Made by a program: the position numbers and the translations under genes. Of a DNA stretch of 33,152 bases, positions 6,301-13,195 are shown one piece after another. Where the stretch lies: assembly GCA_002381695.1 (NCBI GenBank), contig DFXM01000025.1:190542-223693 (forward strand), written 5' to 3'. Under the pieces are notes generated by a model, which worked only from the letters and a program-made list of their open reading frames with translations, searched no databases and had not been told where the DNA came from. Position 1 is the first letter of the stretch, and every line of letters starts with the position of its first letter. This DNA is from Clostridium sp. UBA4108 (GTDB lineage Bacteria > Bacillota > Clostridia > Clostridiales > Clostridiaceae).

Positions 6301-9237
6301 CTACAACAATTTACTTATCCTATGAAAGATGGTTTCATTTTCTTTAATTTGTCCTTCATTACCTACTACACAGCAGTAATGTTCATCCATTCCTGATTTA
6401 ATCATTTTTGTATAAGCTTTTACATCTTCAATAGTTGTATTTAAAATTTCATCTCTTTCTCTTTGAATATCCTCATAGGTTATGTTGCAAATATAATCTC
6501 TAACTGCTTTTTCACCTTTTTTATCAGGAGTCAATGGCTTATATACTCGACCTACTGTTCCAATTATGAAGTTTTCCATATCTTTATTTGTAAAATTCAT
6601 GTTTTCCAAGAACTTATAGGTTTCATTATATACATCTATTGTCCTTGTAAGATTTGGATCACGATAGGAGAAAAAGGCTAAATTTCCGTCATTAGCCATA
6701 TGCATATAACAGCCATAAGCTCCACCTTGAAGACGAACTCTAGGATATAAATATTCACTCTCTAATATGTTTTTAAGAACTTTCATCTCTCCTGAATACT
6801 TATAATCAAACTTGGCAAAGTTGAAGCCCTTAACTACATATTGTACATTGCTAGCAGTTATTAATCCTTCTACATCTTTTGATTGTTTATATTCAAACTT
6901 AGGAACTTCACATACAACACTTTTAATGTTATCTAAAATTATATTTATATTTGAAAGTAATTTTTGATTTTCAGTTTCTTCTCCAACTACTGAAACAATT
7001 AAATTATTTTTATTAAATATAGTTTCATATACTTTCGTAAGATTATTTTTAATTTCATCACTGCTATTTTCAAAATTCTTTTCTAAATTGCATATAAATT
7101 CATAATATGAAGCTCCATCAATCCTATCTCTATACTCTTGAGCATAAGAACACTTAGAAAATACTCTAGTCATTGCAATTTCATGACCTGCATTTATAAT
7201 CCTCATTTGAAGTTTTGACTTTGTCTCTTGAATAGCTTGTTTAATTCTATTTACATCATCAAATTTAGTAGTAGTTATTATTTCATTGATTAGCTCTAAT
7301 AACTTAGGAATATTATCTGAAATTGCCTTTGACTTAATAGTAAATTTAGGATGATACATCTTGTGATTATTCTTCTCAGTATAAATCTCATTTTTAAAGG
7401 TTATTCCCCCCGTATTTTTATAAACTTCCGTAACAAGCTCAGAGTAAGTTTTTCTTTCTGTATCAAGTTCTCCTAACATATCTCCTAGAAGTCCTAAATA
7501 AGGAATATATTTTTCTTCAAGAATTTTTGCATCAAACAATAAATTTATATATGCTATTTTATTTGTGTAAATATGATGTTTAAGTATAGTTATTCCCTGT
7601 TCCTCTACAACTTCTTGAGGAATTTGTTCTGCTTTTTTATCTATCTCTTCTATAGGTAGTTTAGGAATAGTGTTCTTTTCTTCTTCTGTATCAACCTTAA
7701 CTTGAGATTCTTGTAATTTTTTATTTCTAACTATAAGTCCTTGTAAATCTCTTTCTGATAAAGAATTTCTATACTTTTCTAACTTTTCTTCTAGAGCCTT
7801 AATTTTTTCATTTTCTAATGCTTTTTTAGGATTTAAAATCACTAGTGAACAATGAGAATTTTTTATCATATTTTTTTCAATAAAACTCTCAAAATATCTA
7901 TCTTTTATAGCATCCTTTATATTATTAAGATTCTTTTCATACTTTAAATGAACAAGTGGATTTCCGTCATATATCCAACTATTCATGATTTTTTCATTAT
8001 ATTGAAGTCCCTTATTAGCAATTTTCCATGGATCGGCTTCACGAAGATTAAATTCAACTGTATTTATAGCTGCTTGTAATTGATTTATGTCAACACCATT
8101 TTTCACAAGCTCTTTAAGAGTATTTAAAACAATCTCTTTAAATTTATCCTTCATTTTACTATCTACATTTTTCACAACTATCGGAAATAAGATTTGCTTT
8201 GTTGGGTCCATATTCATTTCATCAATAGTAATTATACATTCTCCTATACCTGCTTTAAGTAATTCTTCTTTAATAGGAGATGCAGAAGATTCAACAAGCA
8301 TATTATAAAGTATCTCACTAGTTAAATATGCCTCAGCATTGCTTGTTTCCTCAAATACAAAACTTAAAGCTAAAAAAGCTTTGTTTTCTTCCTCTTCATC
8401 TTCGCTGATAGAATACTGTGATGTGTTTTCCACCATAGATTTAAAGGCCTCTACATTTTCTATATGTGAAGGTATTTCTATTCTATCAAACTCATTAAGA
8501 TACTCATTATTTATAAGTTTTAAACATTCTTCTAAATTTTGATCTCCATACAAGAAAATATAACTATTAGATGGATGATAAAACTTACTGTGAAACTTTT
8601 CAAAATCCTCTTGAGTAAGATTAGGTATGTCTTCTGGGTCTCCACCTGAGACAAAAGCATAAGTAGTATTTGGAAATAAGGAACTATATATATGGTTACA
8701 AATTATTGCCTCTGGAGAAGACAGCGCTCCTTGCATTTCACTATATACTACACCTTTATAAGATAACTTATTTGTTTTTGAATCAACTTCATATCTCCAA
8801 CCTTCTTGGCGTAATATTTCATGGTTTTCATATATTCTAGGATGTAAAACTGCATCTAAATATACGTCCATTAAATTCATAAAATCCTTATGATTTCTAC
8901 TTGAAACAGGATAAATAGTTTTATCTGTATAAGTCATAGCATCTAAGAAAGTATTTAAAGAACTCTTACCTATATCACCAAAAGGATCTTTAGTTTTGAA
9001 TTTTCTTGAGCCACAAAGTACAGAATGCTCTAAAATATGTGCGACTCCTGTACTATCTGTGGGGGTTGTCCTAAATCCAATAGAAAATAATTTATTATCG
9101 TCTTCATTTTCTAAATGCAAAAGCCTTGCCCCACTTTTAACATGTTCAAACACTCTAGCTACTGATTGAATTTCATCAATCTTCTCTTCTTCTAATAATT
9201 TAAAACCATGATGCATTTCATTAATTTTAAATTGCAT
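6301..9237 (-). CDS. M16C-family zinc metalloprotease (presequence protease/PreP-like)
   Basis: A 978-aa peptidase of the pitrilysin/insulinase clan, close in size and layout to bacterial and organellar presequence proteases: two M16 halves joined by a helical linker rich in Glu and Lys (about residues 480-540). The inverted zinc motif is H-I-L-E-H in GVAHILEHSVLCGSRKF near residue 70, and the distal zinc ligand is probably the Glu in GVVYSEMQGAL about 100 residues later. The C-terminal half has the RLQGGAYGCY substrate-binding block. No signal peptide is present, so it is expected to degrade short peptides in the cytoplasm. Start choice: an in-frame ATG three codons earlier (9246) abuts the TAAGGGG Shine-Dalgarno with no spacer, whereas the ATG at 9235-9237 is 9 nt from it and is preferred. 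The gene appears monocistronic. Confidence 0.95.
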   Translation of the reverse strand: MQFKINEMHHGFKLLEEEKIDEIQSVARVFEHVKSGARLLHLENEDDNKLFSIGFRTTPTDSTGVAHILEHSVLCGSRKFKTKDPFGDIGKSSLNTFLDAMTYTDKTIYPVSSRNHKDFMNLMDVYLDAVLHPRIYENHEILRQEGWRYEVDSKTNKLSYKGVVYSEMQGALSSPEAIICNHIYSSLFPNTTYAFVSGGDPEDIPNLTQEDFEKFHSKFYHPSNSYIFLYGDQNLEECLKLINNEYLNEFDRIEIPSHIENVEAFKSMVENTSQYSISEDEEEENKAFLALSFVFEETSNAEAYLTSEILYNMLVESSASPIKEELLKAGIGECIITIDEMNMDPTKQILFPIVVKNVDSKMKDKFKEIVLNTLKELVKNGVDINQLQAAINTVEFNLREADPWKIANKGLQYNEKIMNSWIYDGNPLVHLKYEKNLNNIKDAIKDRYFESFIEKNMIKNSHCSLVILNPKKALENEKIKALEEKLEKYRNSLSERDLQGLIVRNKKLQESQVKVDTEEEKNTIPKLPIEEIDKKAEQIPQEVVEEQGITILKHHIYTNKIAYINLLFDAKILEEKYIPYLGLLGDMLGELDTERKTYSELVTEVYKNTGGITFKNEIYTEKNNHKMYHPKFTIKSKAISDNIPKLLELINEIITTTKFDDVNRIKQAIQETKSKLQMRIINAGHEIAMTRVFSKCSYAQEYRDRIDGASYYEFICNLEKNFENSSDEIKNNLTKVYETIFNKNNLIVSVVGEETENQKLLSNINIILDNIKSVVCEVPKFEYKQSKDVEGLITASNVQYVVKGFNFAKFDYKYSGEMKVLKNILESEYLYPRVRLQGGAYGCYMHMANDGNLAFFSYRDPNLTRTIDVYNETYKFLENMNFTNKDMENFIIGTVGRVYKPLTPDKKGEKAVRDYICNITYEDIQRERDEILNTTIEDVKAYTKMIKSGMDEHYCCVVGNEGQIKENETIFHRISKLL

Positions 9238-9476
9238 ATCAATCATCCCCTTATAATTAATAAAAATTTATATATAGGCTGTAATTAAGTTTCTACATAA
9301 TACAAATAGGCTTAAATATAAAATAATATTAATTAGGTTATAAAAGAAAAGCTTATTTGAATTATGTAGTTCCATTATTACAATCTATATATTAAGATAT
9401 ATAAAATAAAAAAGTCATAGATACTCCTTGGGTAAAAACCTAAATTATCTACAACCTTCTATTTCTACAATATAAA
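9238..9476. other. Intergenic DNA without recognised gene
   Basis: AT-rich upstream region of the M16 protease gene; it should hold its promoter, but I cannot single out a convincing one. A second, weaker copy of the AAAAGTCA motif of the neighbouring terminator occurs near 9410. Confidence 0.5.
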
Positions 9477-9483
9477 ATATAAA

Positions 9484-9514
9484 AAGTCACAGAGTATAAA
9501 CAACCCCATGACTT
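9484..9514 (-). terminator. Terminator of the 23-codon gene
   Basis: Minus strand: AAGTCATGGGG pairs with CTCTGTGACTT (11 pairs including G-U) around a 9-nt loop and is followed by TTTTTAT. It begins about 20 nt after the small gene's stop codon. Confidence 0.75.
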
Positions 9515-9534
9515 AAAACGTGAAAACAAATATT

Positions 9535-9606
9535 TTAAAAATTATCATCAAGGTCGTTCCAAATATTATTAAATTTAGTTTCATATATACTTATTAAGTT
9601 TTTCAT
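9535..9606 (-). CDS. Predicted 23-aa small protein gene with its own signals
   Basis: Twenty-three codons from ATG (9604-9606) to TAA (9535-9537), below usual annotation limits. The peptide begins MKNLISIYETKF and ends WNDLDDNF: no signal peptide or membrane segment, a single tryptophan, acidic C terminus, compatible with an amphipathic helix. What makes it credible is the complete set of signals: a near-consensus sigma-A promoter (TTTACA, 17 bp, TAAAAT), an 18-bp perfect inverted repeat over the -35, GAGGAGG 10 nt before the ATG, and a terminator just downstream. The function is unknown; a regulatory or signalling peptide, a short toxin, or the marker of a small RNA that acts by itself are all possible. 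I do not recognise a family. Confidence 0.6.
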   Translation of the reverse strand: MKNLISIYETKFNNIWNDLDDNF

Positions 9607-9616
9607 TTACAAACGA

Positions 9617-9623
9617 CCTCCTC
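9617..9623 (-). promoter_or_regulatory. Ribosome binding site of the 23-codon gene
   Basis: GAGGAGG on the minus strand, 10 nt before the ATG. A full anti-16S match like this is rare by chance in such AT-rich spacer DNA. Confidence 0.7.
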
Positions 9624-9644
9624 TTTAATTATTTTAACAAATTC

Positions 9645-9678
9645 ATTTTATCATTATTTTACATATTTGTAAATATGT
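9645..9678 (-). promoter_or_regulatory. Promoter with palindromic operator for the 23-codon gene
   Basis: Minus strand: -35 TTTACA (9668-9673), spacer exactly 17 bp, -10 TAAAAT (9645-9650). The sequence ACATATTTACAAATATGT (9661-9678) is an 18-bp inverted repeat with perfect 8-bp arms that contains the -35 box, the classic position for a repressor site. Confidence 0.65.
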
Positions 9679-9873
9679 TTTTAAATTTGTTTACTTTTCT
9701 AATTATTATAAGCAATTTCTTTTATCACAGAGATATGCAGAGTTATAAGTAAAAGATGTAAATTCATACTTATCTAATATATAAAAACATGTAATTCGTA
9801 AATGGATACAGATCCACTGTGTGGAGACATTACCCTAAATGTAGTAAAATATTCATTCTATTTTAGACAAACA

Positions 9874-9901
9874 AAAGGGGGATACCTGTGACTCCCCCTT
9901 T
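9874..9901 (-). terminator. Terminator of the ABC-F gene
   Basis: AAAGGGGGA (9874-9882) pairs with TCCCCCTTT (9893-9901); on the minus strand the stem is followed by TGTTTGT. It starts about 20 bp after the ABC-F stop. The spacer from here to the small-gene promoter (about 9680-9873) shows nothing else recognisable. Confidence 0.85.
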
Positions 9902-9922
9902 AATACACTCTGATTGATTTAG

Positions 9923-11401
9923 CTAAAGCTCAAAAAACTTTGTTGCAACATTTTTGCAAAATTCACTGTCATGCTCCACAAATAATAATGTTGGTGAATA
10001 TTCAAGCAATAACTGTTCTATCTGCATACGAGAGATAATATCAATAAAATTAAGGGGTTCATCCCAAATATGCAAATGAACTTTCTCGCAAAGACTTTTT
10101 GCAATCAATACTTTTTTCTTTTGGCCGCCGCTAAACGATGACATATCCTTTTCAAATTGAATTCTTGAAAAATCAAGTTTTCTTAAAATTGCTTTAAAAA
10201 GGCTTTCATCAATATTGTTTTCAAAAGCGTAGTCAGTTAAATTCCCCTTAAGATGTGATGTATCCTGTGATACATAGGATATTTTAAGCTCACTTCCTTT
10301 TCTGAAAGTGCCTGTATATTTTATATTCTCATCACAAATAAGTTTGATAATGCTTGACTTTCCTGAGCCATTTTTACCTTTGAGTGAAATTCGCTCACCT
10401 TGTTCAATATTAAATCCAATATCTTTGCAAACCATGGTATCACCGTAAAAGATTGAAATATTCTCAAGTTCCACGAGTTTATTTTTATGATAAGCAAGTT
10501 GGGAAATCTTCAAGCTGTCGGAGCTTTCAATATTTTTGAGAAGCTTAGACTTTTCTTCAATAGAAGCTTGCTGTCTATTTTCGATTGACTTGGAACGTTT
10601 CATCATTTTAGCAGCCTTATGGCCAACATAGCCTTTATCCAGCTTGGAGCCAGAGTTTGTTGTTCCCTTTTTTGATTTTTCCACTTCATGTGACCAATTG
10701 TTCGTTCGTTTGGCAGACTCCGATAGACGATTAATATCTCTTCTAAGCTTTTCGTTTTCTGCTAGCTCAAAGCCATCCTGCCTTTTTTTATTTTCCCACC
10801 AGCTGGAAAAATTACCTTTTTGTATTTCTATATTTGTCTTATTTATTGAGAGAATATGATCGATACAATTGTCCAAAAAAGACCTATCATGTGAAATCAG
10901 AATAAATCCTTTCTTTTTTCCCAAGTAATTACTGAGCTTTTTTCTAGCTTCAGCATCCAAATGATTTGTGGGCTCATCAATAAGTAGGAATGAATTCTCC
11001 TTCAAGAACATAGCAGCCAGCAATGCTTTGGTCTGCTCTCCTTTTGATAGTGTATAAAATTGTCTGTATAAAACATCATCGTCTATATCCAACAACGATA
11101 ATTCTTTCATTATTTCCCAATCCATTGAATTTGGACTGATTTCCTTTATTATATCTATGGTGAAATTTTCTTGTTCCTGAACCTCATAAGGAAAATATTC
11201 AAAAGTTACATTAGCTGAAATATCTCCAGTATACTCGTATTTCCCAAGTAAAAGATTCAGAAAGGTAGTTTTTCCTCGTCCATTTCTTCCGGCAAAGCCC
11301 AAATTCCAATGGGTATCGATTTGAAAGCTGACATTTTCAAAAATAGCATCATAACTGCCTTCATAAGAGAAGGTCAGGTTTGTAACATTTATTAAAGACA
11401 T
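9923..11401 (-). CDS. ABC-F ribosome-protection ATPase (Lsa/CplR-type)
   Basis: Soluble twin-ATPase protein of 492 aa without membrane domain. ABC1: Walker A GRNGRGKTT, signature LSKGEQTKALLA, Walker B FLLIDEPTNHLD. Interdomain linker about residues 210-300, highly charged (WSHEVEKSKKG, GHKAAKMMKRSKS), the part that reaches the P-site tRNA and peptidyl-transferase centre. ABC2: Walker A GKNGSGKSS, signature FSGGQKKKVLIA, Walker B LHIWDEPLNF. Length, linker and the NLGFAGRNGRGKTT block fit the Lsa/CplR group, which dislodges lincosamides, streptogramin A and pleuromutilins from the ribosome; the drug spectrum is inference. Start: ATG at 11399-11401 has AAAGGAGG 8 nt upstream; the frame stays open 13 codons further, but that stretch contains the RBS. 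Expression is probably attenuated through the leader at 11465-11620. Confidence 0.92.
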   Translation of the reverse strand: MSLINVTNLTFSYEGSYDAIFENVSFQIDTHWNLGFAGRNGRGKTTFLNLLLGKYEYTGDISANVTFEYFPYEVQEQENFTIDIIKEISPNSMDWEIMKELSLLDIDDDVLYRQFYTLSKGEQTKALLAAMFLKENSFLLIDEPTNHLDAEARKKLSNYLGKKKGFILISHDRSFLDNCIDHILSINKTNIEIQKGNFSSWWENKKRQDGFELAENEKLRRDINRLSESAKRTNNWSHEVEKSKKGTTNSGSKLDKGYVGHKAAKMMKRSKSIENRQQASIEEKSKLLKNIESSDSLKISQLAYHKNKLVELENISIFYGDTMVCKDIGFNIEQGERISLKGKNGSGKSSIIKLICDENIKYTGTFRKGSELKISYVSQDTSHLKGNLTDYAFENNIDESLFKAILRKLDFSRIQFEKDMSSFSGGQKKKVLIAKSLCEKVHLHIWDEPLNFIDIISRMQIEQLLLEYSPTLLFVEHDSEFCKNVATKFFEL

Positions 11402-11464
11402 ATTTTTGTCCTCCTTTGTAATTAATAGTACAAATAACAAAGTCGGAATAATAGGCGACTGGTC

Positions 11465-11545
11465 TTACTCCATATAAATATCGCCTGAAGTATCCGGCTC
11501 TATATGGAGATTATCATGTGTTAGCATAGTGTCTTTATTTTCCAT
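11465..11545 (-). CDS. Leader peptide 2 of the ABC-F gene (26 aa)
   Basis: Short reading frame starting MENKDTMLTHDNL and ending SGDIYME, with AAGGAGG 12 nt before its ATG. Its stop TAA is in the same frame as the ABC-F gene, with no other stop before the ABC-F ATG 63 nt further on. Codons within it form a perfect 9-bp hairpin (CTCCATATA with TATATGGAG), whose loop contains AGGCGA, which can instead pair with TCGCCT just downstream of the stop. Such competing stems in a translated leader are typical of ribosome-stalling control of resistance genes. Confidence 0.55.
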   Translation of the reverse strand: MENKDTMLTHDNLHIEPDTSGDIYME

Positions 11546-11575
11546 TATATTATCTATCCTCCTTATTCTCATTAT

Positions 11576-11620
11576 TTATAAAAATAAGAGCTGCAAGAAA
11601 TTATTATTCTTACAGCTCAT
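11576..11620 (-). CDS. Leader peptide 1 of the ABC-F gene (14 aa)
   Basis: MSCKNNNFLQLLFL followed by TAA. The frame begins exactly at the base of the terminator hairpin and runs through the whole hairpin and its T-tract, so a ribosome stalled or translating here would prevent the stem from forming. The RBS is weak (GGA 6 nt upstream). The layout matches known drug-sensing attenuators of ABC-F and erm-type genes; the role is inferred. Confidence 0.5.
   Translation of the reverse strand: MSCKNNNFLQLLFL
11578..11618 (-). terminator. Conditional terminator (attenuator) in the ABC-F leader
   Basis: Minus strand: GAGCTGTAAGAA pairs with TTCTTGCAGCTC over 12 positions (one G-U) around a 7-nt loop, then TTATTTTTAT. 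It lies between the promoter at 11644 and the gene, so it must be bypassed for ABC-F expression. Confidence 0.8.
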
Positions 11621-11643
11621 AAATATCCGTAGTTAAGCTAATC

Positions 11644-11673
11644 ATTATAGCATAACATAAGAGTATACATTAA
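11644..11673 (-). promoter_or_regulatory. Promoter of the ABC-F transcript
   Basis: Minus strand: perfect -10 TATAAT (11644-11649) with an extended TGC in front of it; the -35 region (TTAATG, 18 bp upstream) is poor, as is usual for extended -10 promoters. Transcription would start near 11637, about 240 nt before the ABC-F ATG, leaving a long leader. Confidence 0.65.
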
Positions 11674-11885
11674 GAGAAAAAAGAACAACTTTCTTGCATA
11701 AGTACAACAAAATAAACAGAATACATCCATTTATCTTTCTATTATAGTGCACTTTAAAAATTAGCAAGAAAATTTAATCATCATTTCACCTCAAATTTCA
11801 AATTCATTGATATCATACCACTATACGTTGAAAAAATCAACAATGACTGAATCAAGAATGCTGTAGTAATATTATCATGTACTGC

Positions 11886-11928
11886 AAAAAGGATGGTTCA
11901 TGGATTTTGTCCATGAGCCATCCTTTTT
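11886..11928 (-). terminator. Terminator of the acyl-CoA dehydrogenase-fprA operon
   Basis: AAAAAGGATGG (11886-11896) pairs with CCATCCTTTTT (11918-11928), continued inward by a 7-bp TCATGGA/TCCATGA stem. It lies 11 bp after the fprA stop codon. The A/T runs on both sides make it potentially bidirectional. The remaining spacer 11674-11885 shows no gene. Confidence 0.88.
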
Positions 11929-11939
11929 GGTTTTTAAAA

Positions 11940-13139
11940 TTATTTCATTGACTCCATAATGCTGTCAACAATAGCATCCATTGAATCACCATCATCTTCT
12001 TTCAGGCTAGAGTTCACTGTTATATCACTGTCTAAAATAGTCATTTCTTTCATCTGTCCCAAAAGCTCACGCATCAATTTGCCGGATTGAGGAGCCCATG
12101 ACCCATTTTCTACAATAGCAAAAGTACGTTTTTGAAGATTTAATGCCTTCATATCCATTATATAATTTAGCATCGGTGGATAAATATTTAAATTGTAAGT
12201 CACTGACGCAAGAACCACATGGCTATATTTGAATGTCTCGGAAATCAAATAGGAAACATGAGTTTTTGAAACATCATACATAACTACATTTGTCATTCCC
12301 TTTTCCACTAACCTTGTTGCTAAATCGTTAGCAGCAGCCTCTGTATTGCCGTACATTGTTCCATAGACAATCATTACACCCTTTTCCTCTGGCTCATAAC
12401 GACTCCACTTATCGTACTTATCTAACAAGTACCCAAAATCATTACGCCATACCGGTCCATGTAGTGGGCAGATAATCTTAATGTCGATACTGCTGGCCTT
12501 CTTCAAAAGAGCCTGAACATGAGGACCATACTTACCTACAATGTTTGTATAATACCTTCTAGCATCGTCAATCCAATCGCGATCAAAGTTTAACTCGTCA
12601 TTAAATAGCTTACCATCCAATGCACCAAAAGATCCAAAGGCATCAGCAGAAAATAGTACACCATTGGTAGTATCATATGTCACCATAGCTTCTGGCCAAT
12701 GTATCATTGGAGCAGATACAAATGCAACGTTATGTTTTCCAAAGGACATAGTATCCCCTTCGTTGACTTCTATTAATTTGTCATCCACCTGGAACCCAAA
12801 CTGACGCATAAACAAGGAAGCTTTTTCAGTACATACAACTTTTACATTGGGATAACGAAGAATAATCTCTTCAATGCAGGCTGCATGATCCGGCTCCATA
12901 TGGTTGATTATCATGTAATCTAAAGTCCTATCGCCTAGAACCTCTTTAATATTTTCAAGTAACTGGCGACAAATTGACCAGTCCACCGTATCAAAGAGTA
13001 CTGTCTTCTCATCTAGAAGTAAATAAGAGTTATAGGAAACACCTCGTTGAATAGGATGAATGTTTTCAAATAGAGCAAGTCGACGGTCGTTGCCACCAAC
13101 CCAATAAAGATCCTCAGTTATATTTCTAACACAATACAT
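11940..13139 (-). CDS. fprA: A-type flavodiiron protein (flavoprotein FprA)
   Basis: Cytoplasmic O2 and/or NO reductase that takes electrons from reduced rubredoxin. The 399-aa length is typical. N-terminal metallo-beta-lactamase-like diiron domain with H80-x-E82-x-D84-H85 (INHMEPDH), a further His in MIHWPEAM, the bridging Asp in LFSADAFGSFG and the last His in PLHGPVW: all ligands are present. C-terminal flavodoxin domain from about residue 254 with the FMN loop GTMYGNTEAAA and ENGSWAPQSGK. It follows the acyl-CoA dehydrogenase/rubredoxin fusion gene by 56 bp with no terminator between, so the two are cotranscribed and the rubredoxin domain of the first product is its obvious electron donor. 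Confidence 0.97.
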   Translation of the reverse strand: MYCVRNITEDLYWVGGNDRRLALFENIHPIQRGVSYNSYLLLDEKTVLFDTVDWSICRQLLENIKEVLGDRTLDYMIINHMEPDHAACIEEIILRYPNVKVVCTEKASLFMRQFGFQVDDKLIEVNEGDTMSFGKHNVAFVSAPMIHWPEAMVTYDTTNGVLFSADAFGSFGALDGKLFNDELNFDRDWIDDARRYYTNIVGKYGPHVQALLKKASSIDIKIICPLHGPVWRNDFGYLLDKYDKWSRYEPEEKGVMIVYGTMYGNTEAAANDLATRLVEKGMTNVVMYDVSKTHVSYLISETFKYSHVVLASVTYNLNIYPPMLNYIMDMKALNLQKRTFAIVENGSWAPQSGKLMRELLGQMKEMTILDSDITVNSSLKEDDGDSMDAIVDSIMESMK

Positions 13140-13195
13140 AGATTTAATCCTCCTTTAAACTAGAAAAACCTTATTATGTCTAATTATTATAGAAA

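Noticed and set aside
9402..11440. ABC-F start 13 codons upstream of the chosen ATG
   Set aside because: The extension contains the AAAGGAGG site of the internal ATG and has no RBS of its own.
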